A DNA stretch of 64,000 nt from Bacteroidales bacterium (GTDB lineage Bacteria > Bacteroidota > Bacteroidia > Bacteroidales > UBA932): contig JAQWAL010000003.1 of NCBI GenBank assembly GCA_028707695.1, positions 1 to 64,000 on the forward strand, read 5' to 3'. The position numbers were made by a program, and so were the translations under genes. A model generated the notes under the pieces. That model did no database searches and was not told the origin of the DNA. It saw only the letters and a program-made list of their open reading frames with translations. Of this stretch, positions 28,087 through 37,833 are shown piece by piece (position 1 is the first letter of the stretch; each line of letters begins with the position of its first letter).

Positions 28087-28872
28087 TTAACCTTTCCTTT
28101 GCCTTATCGCTTCGTAGCAGAGGATTGCCGTAGATACCGAAACATTTAGGGAATCCAGGGATCCCATCATCGGAATCCTGATTTTGCTATCAGATTTTTC
28201 CCTCCAGTAAGAAGATAGTCCAAGTGACTCTGTTCCCATGACTATGGCACATGGTTCTTTGAAATTGGCTTTGTAATACAAATCGGAGTCTTGCAATTGG
28301 GCAGTGTGTATTGTGAGTTTGTTTCTCTTGAGCCAGTCATAGGCTTCGCTTGAAGAGCACAAAGCTATTTGGTTTGTGAAAAATCCACCCAGACTTGACC
28401 TTATCACATTTGGATTATAGATGTCGGTTTGGCTGTCGCAAACGATAACTGCATCTGCTTTTACTGCATCTGCAGTTCTTAGTACCGCACCAAGGTTGCC
28501 AGGTTTCTCCACAGATTCCAATACAATTACCAGAGGACTTTTGCCCAGGATTATTGACTCTATCTTCTTTTCTTTGGATTTGAATATACTTACAACGCCT
28601 TCCGTACTGCCCCTGTATGAGATTTTCTCATACAAAAACCTTGGAATTTCGTATATATGGGCATTTGCTTGTGATACTGTGAACTCCTCTGCAATATCCT
28701 TGCAAATGAATATTTCTGAGAGCTCATATCCCCATTCCAAAGCTATTGTTGTCTCCCGTATGCCTTCAACTACAAAAAGTCCGGACTCTTTCCGGACTTT
28801 TGATTTATCCCTTAAGAGCATCAAATCCTTGATTTTGGGATTCTTTGCAGAGGTTATGGTTTGGGGTTCCAT
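28087..28872 (-). CDS. SpoU/TrmH-family RNA 2'-O-methyltransferase
   Basis: This 261-residue protein has an N-terminal substrate-binding domain and a C-terminal SPOUT domain. The three SpoU motifs are readable: NLGAVLRTADA, IVMGTESLGLS and IPMMGSLDSLNVSVSTAI. It therefore methylates a ribose in rRNA or tRNA. The exact target (RlmB-like or TrmH-like) cannot be told. It lies eight bases after lysS. Confidence 0.92.
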   Translation of the reverse strand: MEPQTITSAKNPKIKDLMLLRDKSKVRKESGLFVVEGIRETTIALEWGYELSEIFICKDIAEEFTVSQANAHIYEIPRFLYEKISYRGSTEGVVSIFKSKEKKIESIILGKSPLVIVLESVEKPGNLGAVLRTADAVKADAVIVCDSQTDIYNPNVIRSSLGGFFTNQIALCSSSEAYDWLKRNKLTIHTAQLQDSDLYYKANFKEPCAIVMGTESLGLSSYWREKSDSKIRIPMMGSLDSLNVSVSTAILCYEAIRQRKG

Positions 28873-28880
28873 TTTATAAG

Positions 28881-30422
28881 TTATTCTTCTGTTGCCTCTT
28901 CTTTATTGAGTGGTTTTTCTGGTCTCATTTGAGGGAAGAAAAGGACATCCTGGATAGATGGGCTGTTGGTAAGCATCATGGTAAGACGGTCAATTCCAAT
29001 ACCCATTCCGGATGTAGGAGGCATCCCATATTCAAGTGCCCTGACAAAGTCCATATCTATGAACATTGCCTCGTCGTCCCCTTTGTCTTTGAGCTTAAGC
29101 TGTTCTTTGAACCTTTCCAATTGGTCAATCGGGTCATTGAGTTCACTATATGCGTTGGCTAGTTCTTTGCCGTTGACGAAAAGTTCGAACCTTTCTGTTA
29201 GTGCAGGATTGGACCTGTGTCTTTTTGTCAAAGGAGATGTTTCTACAGGGTAGTCGGTTATGAATGTTGGTTGGATCAGGTGGTGTTCACAATACTCTCC
29301 GAAGATAGCATCAATAAGTTTGCCAACACCCATTGTCTTGTCCACTTGTACATTTAATTTCTTGCATACTTCCAAAAGCCGGGATTCGTCCATGCCTGTA
29401 ACATCTACACCTGCATATTCCTTTATTGCATCCAGCATGGGCAGCCTCCTGTATGGAGCTTTGAATTCAATCTCTTTGTCTGCAAGCTGGAGCTTCGTTT
29501 TTTTGTGGAGGTTTAGTGCTATCTTTTCTATCATTTGTTCTACAAACTCCATCATCCAGAAGTAATCTTTGTATGCAACATATATTTCAAGTACGGTGAA
29601 CTCAGGGTTGTGTGTCCTGTCCATCCCCTCGTTGCGGAAATCTTTTGCAAATTCGTATACTCCCTGGAAGCCACCAACGATGAGCCTTTTAAGGTAGAGT
29701 TCATTTGCAATCCTAAGGTAAAGAGGCATATCCAGCGCATTGTGATGGGTTATGAAAGGTCTGGCAGAGGCACCCCCGGGTATTGGCTGAAGAATAGGAG
29801 TTTCTACTTCAAGATAGCCGTGTTGGTTGAAGTACTGGCGCATGGTGTTGACAATTTGGTTCCTTTTGACAAACACATCCTTGACAGATGGATTCACAAT
29901 GAGGTCTACATAACGCATACGGTATCTTTGCTCCGGGTCTGTGAAAGCGTCGTATTTTTGTCCCTCTTTTTCTTTTACTATGGGAAGTACCCTTAGTGAT
30001 TTGCTCAGAACTTTTAATTGTGAAGCATAAACTGAGAGCTCTCCAGCCTGGGTTATAAAGGCATGCCCTTTGATGCCAATAATATCTCCTATATCAAGTA
30101 GTTTTTTGAACACAGTATTGTATAGTGATTTGTCATCTCCGGGACATATGGAGTCACGTTTCACATAAACTTGTATCCTTCCTGTTTCGTCTTGCAGTTC
30201 CAGGAAAGATGCTGCACCCATAACCCTTCTTGTCATGATCCTTCCGGCAATAGATATATCCTGGAAATCATTGCTTTGTGCTTGGAATTTGTCCTTTATT
30301 TCCTTTGCGGTTGTATTTATTTCGTAAGATTCTGCAGGGTATGGATCTACTCCAAGATCCCTCATAGCTTTAAGAGAGTCCCTGCGGATCAACTCCTGTT
30401 CGTTCAATTCTGTAAATTCCAT
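28881..30422 (-). CDS. lysS: Lysyl-tRNA synthetase (class II)
   Basis: This 513-residue enzyme charges tRNA-Lys. An N-terminal OB-fold anticodon-binding domain (about 55-150) precedes the class II core, with motif 2 FRNEGMDRTHNPEFTVLEIY and motif 3 GMGIGIDRLTMML. Length is normal. It heads a run of same-direction genes reaching to the FeoB-type gene and is divergent from recJ across an 80-base spacer. Confidence 0.98.
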   Translation of the reverse strand: MEFTELNEQELIRRDSLKAMRDLGVDPYPAESYEINTTAKEIKDKFQAQSNDFQDISIAGRIMTRRVMGAASFLELQDETGRIQVYVKRDSICPGDDKSLYNTVFKKLLDIGDIIGIKGHAFITQAGELSVYASQLKVLSKSLRVLPIVKEKEGQKYDAFTDPEQRYRMRYVDLIVNPSVKDVFVKRNQIVNTMRQYFNQHGYLEVETPILQPIPGGASARPFITHHNALDMPLYLRIANELYLKRLIVGGFQGVYEFAKDFRNEGMDRTHNPEFTVLEIYVAYKDYFWMMEFVEQMIEKIALNLHKKTKLQLADKEIEFKAPYRRLPMLDAIKEYAGVDVTGMDESRLLEVCKKLNVQVDKTMGVGKLIDAIFGEYCEHHLIQPTFITDYPVETSPLTKRHRSNPALTERFELFVNGKELANAYSELNDPIDQLERFKEQLKLKDKGDDEAMFIDMDFVRALEYGMPPTSGMGIGIDRLTMMLTNSPSIQDVLFFPQMRPEKPLNKEEATEE

Positions 30423-30502
30423 TTCTCCTCTTGATTTTTGAAAGTTACAAAATTAATTTTTTTTAATGACTTATTGAAATTAATCTGTAACTTTGCGAAG
30501 AT

Positions 30503-32239
30503 ATGGCTGTAGAAAAAAAATGGATAGTAAGAGAACCTGGGAACCCAGCACTTGTAAGGCAATTGTCATCTGAGTTGGGTGTAGACCAGACTCTTGCAAA
30601 TTTATTAGTACAAAGGAACATAAAATCTGCCCATCAAGCCAGGGCGTTCCTAAGGCCTCAACTGGATCAACTTCATGATCCTTTTTTAATGAAAGATATG
30701 AACCTTGCAGTTGACCGACTGACAAGGGCATTGAACACAAGGGAGAGAATTCTCATTTATGGGGATTACGATGTTGATGGAACCACTGCGGTTTCATTGG
30801 TCTACTCTTTTTTAAGGAAGTACGGAGAGGAAAACCTGGATTATTATATTCCCAACAGGTATTCCGAGGGTTATGGTATTTCTTACAAAGGTATTGATTG
30901 GGCTCATGAAAATGGATTTACCCTGATCATTGCTTTGGATTGTGGTATCAAAGCTGTAGAAAAGGTGAGTTACGCTACCGAAAAAGGGATTGATTTCATT
31001 ATTTGTGACCACCATTTGCCCGATGATACTTTGCCGGCTGCTTGTGCTGTGCTGGATCCCAAAAGGAACGATTGCGACTATCCTTTCGATGACTTGTCTG
31101 GTTGTGGTGTTGGTTTCAAATTCATGCAGGCTCTTGCCATGATAAAGGGTATTCCTTTTGAAAACCTTTTGTCTTTATTGGATTTGCTGGTTGTCAGCAT
31201 TGCTTCGGATTTGGTTTCAATTACTGGTGAAAACAGGGTTTTGGCCTATTACGGATTGAAACAACTGAACCAGTCCCCAAGGAAAGGACTCTTATCTATC
31301 ATCAAGCTTGCCGGCCTAGAAAAACACATGATTACGATTGATGACATAGTCTTCAAGATAGGACCAAGGATTAATGCTGCAGGCAGGATGGAGTCCGGAA
31401 AAACTGCAGTAGATTTATTGACATCACGCAATGACAATGATGCCCGTATAATCGGGGATACCATAAATACCCACAATAACGACCGCAAACACGAAGACCG
31501 TAAGATTACCCTGGAAGCTATTGAGATGGCTGCAAAAGCAAAGGGTTTTTCGGACAAGAAATCTACAGTGGTTTATAACCCTGACTGGCATAAAGGTGTG
31601 CTGGGCATTGTGGCTTCCAGGCTTGTGGAAAACTATTACAGACCTACTATTGTGCTGTGCAAATCAAATGGCTTCATTACAGGTTCTGCCAGGAGTATTC
31701 CGGGTTTCGATTTGTATGAGGCAATAGAACATTGCTCTGACCTTCTTGAAAATTTCGGAGGCCATATGTATGCAGCCGGTCTTACATTAAAAGAGGAGAA
31801 CTTTGATGATTTCAAGGTCAAGTTTGAGCAATATGTATCGGAAAAAATTACGACAGAAATCCTGACTCCTGTCATCAACATAGACACCTATTTGGACTTT
31901 CGCCAAATCACTCCACGTTTTTTTAATGTATTAAAGCAATTCCAGCCCTTTGGTCCGGGTAACCTCTCTCCTGTATTCATTTCTGAGAAGGTGTATGACA
32001 ATGGAAACGGGCGTAAGGTTGGATCCGATTCCGGACATTTGAAGTTGGAGCTTATTCAAGAAGATGATTTTCACAGGCATATTTCTGCCATAGCTTTCAA
32101 CAGATCGGAACATTTTGAACATCTCAAATCGGGCAATCCTGTAGATATTTGTTATTCCATTGCAGAAAATTATTACAGGGGAATTGCCAATATCCAGCTT
32201 AGGGTTAGGGATATAAAACTTGTAGAGGAGACTCTTTGA
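30503..32239 (+). CDS. recJ: Single-stranded-DNA-specific exonuclease RecJ
   Basis: This 578-residue 5'-3' exonuclease acts in recombination and mismatch repair. The DHH domain contains YGDYDVDGTTA and DHHLPDD. The DHHA1 domain contains the GGHMYAAGLTL motif, and the OB-fold covers the C-terminal third. It is the only plus-strand gene between two minus-strand blocks. A -7-like TAACTTTG at 30488-30495 lies so close to the start codon that the mRNA would be almost leaderless. Confidence 0.97.
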   Translation: MAVEKKWIVREPGNPALVRQLSSELGVDQTLANLLVQRNIKSAHQARAFLRPQLDQLHDPFLMKDMNLAVDRLTRALNTRERILIYGDYDVDGTTAVSLVYSFLRKYGEENLDYYIPNRYSEGYGISYKGIDWAHENGFTLIIALDCGIKAVEKVSYATEKGIDFIICDHHLPDDTLPAACAVLDPKRNDCDYPFDDLSGCGVGFKFMQALAMIKGIPFENLLSLLDLLVVSIASDLVSITGENRVLAYYGLKQLNQSPRKGLLSIIKLAGLEKHMITIDDIVFKIGPRINAAGRMESGKTAVDLLTSRNDNDARIIGDTINTHNNDRKHEDRKITLEAIEMAAKAKGFSDKKSTVVYNPDWHKGVLGIVASRLVENYYRPTIVLCKSNGFITGSARSIPGFDLYEAIEHCSDLLENFGGHMYAAGLTLKEENFDDFKVKFEQYVSEKITTEILTPVINIDTYLDFRQITPRFFNVLKQFQPFGPGNLSPVFISEKVYDNGNGRKVGSDSGHLKLELIQEDDFHRHISAIAFNRSEHFEHLKSGNPVDICYSIAENYYRGIANIQLRVRDIKLVEETL

Positions 32240-32269
32240 AAGTGACCTTGCTTGGATTGCAATCCCTTT

Positions 32270-32791
32270 TTATATTTTTTCCAAAATCTTGATCAGGATC
32301 TCTTTTACAGATAGATTGTTTACATCTAATGTGAGTGATGCGCAATATTCGTAACCCTCTTCCCGTTCTTTGAAAAGTGTTGCTATTTTTTCGCTAAGGT
32401 ACATACCTTCATCATTTTTTACCAGAGGTCTCTGTTTCCTGCTTTTTTCCAATCTTTCCAAAAGAGTATCCAAAGATGCCTTGAGGTAAATACAGTAAGT
32501 TTTGTTTTTGATCAACTCCCTGTTTTTTTTTGATATCAATGCACCACCTCCCAAGGATAGTACCAAAACTTTTTCTTGGTTGTGGAATAGAAGGTTTTCC
32601 AGTGCTTGCTCCTCTTGTTTGCGAAACTCTTCTTCTCCCATGATTTTGAAAAGAGACTCTATTGAGAGTCCGTTGTTCAGCTCCTCTATGTGTCTGTCCA
32701 AATCTGTCAGTTTGCAATAAAGGTGTTTTGAAAGTGACGATGCTACCGTACTTTTTCCAACACCCATGAACCCTGTAAGTGAAATAATCAT
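32270..32791 (-). CDS. aroK: Shikimate kinase
   Basis: This 173-residue P-loop kinase phosphorylates shikimate at O3 in the aromatic pathway. GFMGVGKSTVA (Walker A), the DLDRHIE shikimate-binding segment, and LSLGGGA are intact. It starts 12 bases after the topoisomerase gene stop. Confidence 0.96.
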   Translation of the reverse strand: MIISLTGFMGVGKSTVASSLSKHLYCKLTDLDRHIEELNNGLSIESLFKIMGEEEFRKQEEQALENLLFHNQEKVLVLSLGGGALISKKNRELIKNKTYCIYLKASLDTLLERLEKSRKQRPLVKNDEGMYLSEKIATLFKEREEGYEYCASLTLDVNNLSVKEILIKILEKI

Positions 32792-32803
32792 TTGAAAAAC
32801 AGG

Positions 32804-35452
32804 TTAGAAAAGGGTAGGAGAGATATCTTTGTCCTCTGAATCCTGTTGTTCCAAAGGAGGCTCTTTTTGAACATTATTGTCAATACTTTCTTTTATCAGA
32901 GGCTCTACAAATGATATGTGACCAACTTCGAATGTAGTTACTCTTTTCCCTTTTGCCCTATAGCTTTTGCTAGCTATGAACTCTTGGGCATCTATTGTTT
33001 CCATATCCCTTTTTTGGTGTTTGCCGGCAAATATAATACTTACCTGAGGGTACTGGTCACTGGAGAAACCATGGAGGAACGACCCCTCTGATTCACTTAT
33101 AAATGATTGTACTTTGTTGTCACTTGCTTCAAATGTAAATCTTTTAAGATAATAGCATTTGGATTCATTATCAAAATACAACGCTGTGAAAATCTTTTCA
33201 GGATCAAATTTTTGTACCAATAATATTTCACCCTGGTACCTGTTGCTTAAATCGAAATCGGTAGTATAGAATTCGCCCTTTTTGTTGACAGCCAGTATTT
33301 TGTCTCCGTTGGAGAATTCGCCAAGGTAAAGCCCTCTGGAATCTGTATTCAATCTGTTGATATCTTGGTCGAACCAAATTGGAACCCCTCCAAATTGAGA
33401 TACTCCTTTGGTTTTTAGCTGTATCTTATGTACAGGGTTTTTGCTCAGGATATTACCCATGGAACCTTTGCCTTTTATTGCTAGTTTGGAGAAATCAAAC
33501 TCAAAGATAAGTTTTTTAAGTTTTGGCCTTGGTTTGAGGAAGATTTTCAGTATCTCTGCCTCTCCATTGGTGTTAGCAGTAAACCAAAGTATTTGGCTAC
33601 CCTCTTTACCTTGGGTAATGTCATATTCTTTGTCCCTAGTTGCTCCGGTGACGGCAAATCTTTTAACATAAACATCTCCCATTTTTCCATTGCGGTATAC
33701 AACGTTGTATATCGTCCGTTCGTCATTCCGTGCAAAAACTCCGGCATGTATTATGTTCCTTCCGACAAATTGCTTTTCGGATATTTTGGAAACCATGTAT
33801 TTCCCGTTTTTGAGAAAGACTATTATGTCGTCAATGTCGGAACATTCACATACAAACTCTGCATTTTCGTCCCTTTTCAGCTCCATTCCTATAAAGCCCT
33901 CTTCTCTGTTCACATAGAGTTTTGCGTTTGAGGCAACAACTTTGGTCGCTTCTATTGTCTCGAAATTGCACAGTTCTGTTTTGCGGGGGTATTCCTGACC
34001 ATATTTTTTCTTGAGGTTCTGGTAGTGTTTGATGCAGTATTGGGTCAAATGGTTTAAGTTGTATGTAACCTCTTCCATTTCACTTTCAATTTTCTGTATT
34101 GCATCTTCCAGTTGTTTGACATCGAATACTGAAATTTTCCTGACGGGCTTTTCTACCAGTTTTAGAACATCTTCTGGGGTGACTTCTCTTTTGAGTTGGT
34201 TTTCGTATGTTTTGAGTTCATCTTCGACCTCTTTTAGCTGAGTCTTCCAACTGTCCGATTTATTTTCCAAAAGACGATATACCCTTTTTTCGAAGAAGAT
34301 CTTTTCGAGTGATGTATAATGCCATGAATCAGTCAATTCGGATAATCTTATTTCAAGCTCTTGTTGGAGTAATTTTTGAGTGTGTTCTGTATTGTAACGA
34401 AGGATATAGTCAACTCCCAGGAAATGAGGTTGGTTGTCCATAATCACACATGCGTTTGGCGATATGGATATTTCGCAATCGGTAAAAGCATACAAGGCAT
34501 CTATTGTTTTGTCGGGAGAGATGTCATTGTGCAAGTGGATGACAATTTCTGCACCACTGGAGGTATTGTCATCTATTTTCCTGATTTTGATTTTTCCTTT
34601 GTCGTTAGCTTTCAGAATGGACTCAATAAGTTTGGATGTTGTGAGTCCAAAAGGTATTTCTGTTATTGATAGTGTTTTCTTATCTACTTTGTTGATACGG
34701 GCTCTCACTTTGACAACAGAACCTCTCAATCCTTGGTTGTATTTGCTGCAGTCGGCAAGCCCACCAGTGGGGAAGTCCGGCAAAATTGTGAATGTGTCTC
34801 CTTTTAAGTGAGCTATGGAAGCATCAATCAGCTCATTGAAGTTATGAGGGAGGATTTTTGAAGCTAAGCCTACTGCAATCCCTTCTACTCCCATTGTAAG
34901 TAACAACGGGAATTTGGAAGGTAAACTTATAGGTTCCTGATTCCTTCCATCATAAGATTTCATCCACGATGTGGTTTTTGGATTGAACAGGACTTCATTT
35001 GCAAATTTGGTGAGTCTTGCTTCTATGTACCTGGGAGCGGCAGCACTATCGCCTGTTAGTGTGTTTCCCCAGTTACCCTGGCAGTCTACAAGCAAATCCT
35101 TTTGACCTAACTGTACAAGGGCGTCTCCAATGGATGCATCTCCATGAGGGTGGAACTGCATGGTGTGACCTATGATGTTTGCCACTTTGTTGTAACGTCC
35201 ATCATCCATCCTTTTCATTGAGTGGAGAATTCTTCTCTGAACCGGTTTCAATCCATCATCTATGTGTGGTACAGCTCTTTCCAGAATGACGTACGACGCA
35301 TAATCGAGGAACCACTCTTTATACATGCCCGTAAGCTTGTATCTTTTGTCTCCCTCGTTTATGAGTTTGTCGTATTTATTGCTTTCTGAAGTTTCTGAAT
35401 TGTCAAGAGGCTCATCTGCCTCTAGCTCGTAGTCGATGTCCCGGTTACTCAT
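32804..35452 (-). CDS. parC: DNA topoisomerase IV / gyrase subunit A family protein
   Basis: This 882-residue protein is the DNA-cleaving subunit of a type IIA topoisomerase. The breakage-reunion domain has RRILHSMKRM, HPHGDASIGDALVQL and the active-site tyrosine in AAPRYIEARLT. The C-terminal half forms a degenerate beta-pinwheel. The acidic C-terminal tail ends in DSEDKDISPTLF. HPHGDASIG rather than HPHGDSAV and the pinwheel sequence favour ParC over GyrA, but the partner gene is not in the window. It follows era after 21 bases. Confidence 0.9.
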   Translation of the reverse strand: MSNRDIDYELEADEPLDNSETSESNKYDKLINEGDKRYKLTGMYKEWFLDYASYVILERAVPHIDDGLKPVQRRILHSMKRMDDGRYNKVANIIGHTMQFHPHGDASIGDALVQLGQKDLLVDCQGNWGNTLTGDSAAAPRYIEARLTKFANEVLFNPKTTSWMKSYDGRNQEPISLPSKFPLLLTMGVEGIAVGLASKILPHNFNELIDASIAHLKGDTFTILPDFPTGGLADCSKYNQGLRGSVVKVRARINKVDKKTLSITEIPFGLTTSKLIESILKANDKGKIKIRKIDDNTSSGAEIVIHLHNDISPDKTIDALYAFTDCEISISPNACVIMDNQPHFLGVDYILRYNTEHTQKLLQQELEIRLSELTDSWHYTSLEKIFFEKRVYRLLENKSDSWKTQLKEVEDELKTYENQLKREVTPEDVLKLVEKPVRKISVFDVKQLEDAIQKIESEMEEVTYNLNHLTQYCIKHYQNLKKKYGQEYPRKTELCNFETIEATKVVASNAKLYVNREEGFIGMELKRDENAEFVCECSDIDDIIVFLKNGKYMVSKISEKQFVGRNIIHAGVFARNDERTIYNVVYRNGKMGDVYVKRFAVTGATRDKEYDITQGKEGSQILWFTANTNGEAEILKIFLKPRPKLKKLIFEFDFSKLAIKGKGSMGNILSKNPVHKIQLKTKGVSQFGGVPIWFDQDINRLNTDSRGLYLGEFSNGDKILAVNKKGEFYTTDFDLSNRYQGEILLVQKFDPEKIFTALYFDNESKCYYLKRFTFEASDNKVQSFISESEGSFLHGFSSDQYPQVSIIFAGKHQKRDMETIDAQEFIASKSYRAKGKRVTTFEVGHISFVEPLIKESIDNNVQKEPPLEQQDSEDKDISPTLF

Positions 35453-35473
35453 TTTTATGTTTAAAGTTCTTCT

Positions 35474-36388
35474 CTAATCTTGTATGTACCCGAACTGTTT
35501 CAATTTTTTGCTGTCTTGCCTCCAATCCGGATTTACTTTGACAAATATCTGCAAAAATACCTTTTTTTCAAAAAAGGATTCCATATCTATCCGGGCTTGG
35601 GTTCCTACTTTTTTAAGGGATGAACCACCTTTACCAATAATGATCCCTTTTTGAGAATCCCTTGTCACATATATTATTGCTTCAATATTGTAAATATTTT
35701 CATTCTCTTTGAAAGACTCAATGACAACCTCTGTGCAATAAGGGATTTCCTTGCTGTAGTTAAGTAAAATCTTTTCCCTTATAATTTCGCTTGCAAAAAA
35801 CCTAAGATTCCGGTCTGTCAATATGCTTTTGTCATACCATGCAGGACTTTCGGGAAGGAGCCCCACAATCCTTGAAAAAAGAGCATCCAGGTTGAACTTT
35901 TCTGTTGCTGATATTGGGAAAATTTCGGCATTTGGCAGAAGTTCCTGCCACTGGTTGTATAAATCTTCTAACTTCTCTTGGGTAGAAATGTCAATTTTGT
36001 TTATGACCAACAAAACGGGAGTATGCAATGTGTTTAGTTTCTCAATATACTCCTTGTGCTTGGTGCTTTTTTCTACAGTGTCCGTAACATACAGGATGAT
36101 ATCTGCATCTGTGAATGCACCTTTCACAAAATTCATCATGCTCTCTTGCAACTTATACCCGGGTTTGAGTATACCGGGTGTGTCGGAATAGACTATTTGG
36201 TAATTGTCTCCGTTGACGAGCCCCATTATACGGTGTCTTGTTGTTTGAGCCTTTGATGTTACAATTGAAAGTTGTTCACCTACCAGTGCATTCATTAAGG
36301 TAGATTTGCCAACATTAGGGTTACCCATAATGTTGACAAATCCGGAATAATGTTTGTTTTCTTCCTTAACAATTTTATTCATAGGCAC
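35474..36388 (-). CDS. era: GTPase Era
   Basis: This 304-residue GTPase assists 16S rRNA maturation and 30S assembly. G1 (GNPNVGKSTL), G3 (DTPGI) and G4 (NKID) motifs are followed by a C-terminal KH domain (EAIIYVTRDSQKGIIIGKGGSSLKK). The predicted start overlaps the end of the pseudouridine synthase gene by 14 bases. A Met two codons later is an alternative start. Confidence 0.97.
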   Translation of the reverse strand: MPMNKIVKEENKHYSGFVNIMGNPNVGKSTLMNALVGEQLSIVTSKAQTTRHRIMGLVNGDNYQIVYSDTPGILKPGYKLQESMMNFVKGAFTDADIILYVTDTVEKSTKHKEYIEKLNTLHTPVLLVINKIDISTQEKLEDLYNQWQELLPNAEIFPISATEKFNLDALFSRIVGLLPESPAWYDKSILTDRNLRFFASEIIREKILLNYSKEIPYCTEVVIESFKENENIYNIEAIIYVTRDSQKGIIIGKGGSSLKKVGTQARIDMESFFEKKVFLQIFVKVNPDWRQDSKKLKQFGYIQD

Positions 36389-37751
36389 CCATTCTGAGCA
36401 TTGCCACCTCTTGTTCTGTCAAAAAGCGCCATTGTCCTCTTCTTAAATTCTTTTTTGTGAGTCCGGCAAAGAAGACCCTGTCAAGTTTCTTTACCTTGTA
36501 TCCCAAATGTTCAAAAATCCTTCTAACAACCCTGTTCCTTCCAGAATGAATTTCCAGACCCACTTGGTCTTTTTCTCCATCTACATAAGAAAGGGCATCT
36601 GCATGCACAGGTCCATCTTCAAGTGTCAAACCTTTCAAAATATTATCGAAATCGATTCCTGAAAGATTTTTGTCCAAAAAAACATGGTAAATCTTTTTTT
36701 GATTATTGGAAGGATGGGTTAACCTTTCGGCTATCTCTCCATCATTGGTAAGAAGTAACACACCTGTTGTCATTTTGTCCAAACGTCCAACAGGATAGAC
36801 TCTTTGGCTGCACTTTCCTTCGATAAGTTCCATTACTGTCCTTTCTGCATTTGGATCGGACATTGTTGTCACATAATCTTTTGGCTTGTTCAAAAGGATA
36901 TATACTTTTTCTTCTCCTTTCAATCTTTCTCCGTTGAAACGTATTTCATCGTTGTAAGTAACTTTCACTCCAAGTTGAGTTACTACTTCTCCGTTTACTG
37001 TTACAAGTCCTGCAGTTATGTATTCGTCAGCTTCTCTCCTGGAGCATATTCCGGAATTGGATATGAACTTATTTAGTCTTACAGTCCCGTCATTGGTTTT
37101 TTCTGGATTGTTCTTTGGGCGTCTGCTTCTCATGAAGGGAGCATTGTCCTTTACGGGAGTGCTTTCTGAATCGAATGGTTTACGGTCGCGGTCGAACGGT
37201 TTGCGGTCGCGGTCAAATGGTTTGCGGTCACGGTCGAACGGTTTGCTGTCACGGTCGAATGGTTTACGGTCGCGGTCGAATGGTTTACGGTCGCGGTCAA
37301 ACGGTTTGCTGTCACGGTCGAACGGTTTACGGTCACGGTCGAATGGTTTACGGTCGCGGTCGAATGGTTTACGGTCGCGGTCGAATGGTTTACGGTCGCG
37401 GTCAAATGGTTTACGGTCGCGGTCGAATGGTTTACGGTCGCGGTCAAACGGTTTGCGGTCGCGGTCAAACGGTTTGCTGTCACGGTCAAACGGTTTACGG
37501 TCGCGGTCGAATGGTTTACGGTCGCGGTCAAACGGTTTACGGTCACGGTCGAATGGTTTACGGTCGCGGTCAAATGGTTTACGGTCGCGGTCAAACGGTT
37601 TGCTGTCACGGTCATAAGGTTTCGCATCACTGCGATCTTTGTTGAAGGGTTTCGCATCACTGCGGTTACCTCCATAGGGCTTTTTGTAATCCCTTTTGTC
37701 TCTGCCAGAAGCACCAGCTCCTGCACGAGGTGAAAATTTGTTATTTCTCAT
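36375..37751 (-). CDS. RluB/RsuA-family pseudouridine synthase with long heptad-repeat N-terminus
   Basis: This 458-residue protein combines an unusual N-terminal tail with an S4 RNA-binding domain (VRLNKFISNSGICSRREAD) and an RsuA/RluB catalytic domain. The catalytic segment is VGRLDKMTTGVLLLTNDG, with the nucleophilic Asp in GRLD. It isomerises uridine in rRNA, probably 23S. Residues about 48-198 are about 21 copies of a seven-residue unit R/S-K-P-F-D-R-D, predicted disordered and with mixed charge. Basic low-complexity tails on RluB-like proteins are common in this phylum. The copy number and near-perfect DNA repetition here stand out. A -7-like element (TAACTTTG, minus, 37769-37776) lies upstream. 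Confidence 0.95.
   Translation of the reverse strand: MRNNKFSPRAGAGASGRDKRDYKKPYGGNRSDAKPFNKDRSDAKPYDRDSKPFDRDRKPFDRDRKPFDRDRKPFDRDRKPFDRDRKPFDRDSKPFDRDRKPFDRDRKPFDRDRKPFDRDRKPFDRDRKPFDRDRKPFDRDRKPFDRDSKPFDRDRKPFDRDRKPFDRDSKPFDRDRKPFDRDRKPFDRDRKPFDSESTPVKDNAPFMRSRRPKNNPEKTNDGTVRLNKFISNSGICSRREADEYITAGLVTVNGEVVTQLGVKVTYNDEIRFNGERLKGEEKVYILLNKPKDYVTTMSDPNAERTVMELIEGKCSQRVYPVGRLDKMTTGVLLLTNDGEIAERLTHPSNNQKKIYHVFLDKNLSGIDFDNILKGLTLEDGPVHADALSYVDGEKDQVGLEIHSGRNRVVRRIFEHLGYKVKKLDRVFFAGLTKKNLRRGQWRFLTEQEVAMLRMGAYE
37171..37617 (-). repeat. 21-bp tandem repeat array inside the pseudouridine synthase gene
   Basis: About 21 head-to-tail units of 21 bp encode the heptad R/S-K-P-F-D-R-D. Units differ by few bases: CGC/CGT at arginine, AAC/AAT-type silent changes on the opposite strand, and a C-to-A change that turns Arg (CGC) into Ser (AGC) in four units. 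Because the unit is a multiple of three, copy-number changes would keep the reading frame. The repeats also leave two other frames open, which produces spurious long ORFs. Confidence 0.95.
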
Positions 37752-37833
37752 TTATATATAATTCGGTGCAAAGTTATGCTAATAAGAGATATTTTCCTAC
37801 TTTTACACTTCTATTAAAGAATAAAATCTAAAA

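Noticed and set aside
32254-32275. Palindrome GGATTGCAATCC followed by Ts after recJ as a terminator
   Set aside because: A perfect palindrome leaves too small a loop. Only a 4-bp stem is realistic, so it is too weak to call.
32804-35452. Quinolone-resistance change at HPHGDAS in the topoisomerase A subunit
   Set aside because: The residue arrangement HPHGDASIG is, to my knowledge, usual for ParC-like proteins of this phylum, so it is not evidence of an acquired mutation.
37018-37617. Long plus-strand ORF (and a second minus-strand frame) made of SNGLRSR-type repeats
   Set aside because: It is the antisense or out-of-frame reading of the 21-bp array in the pseudouridine synthase gene. The open frame follows from the repeat unit being a multiple of three.
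37171-37617. Possible CRISPR array
   Set aside because: The 21-bp units are directly adjacent with no unique spacers and encode an in-frame heptad of a real protein. No cas genes are present.
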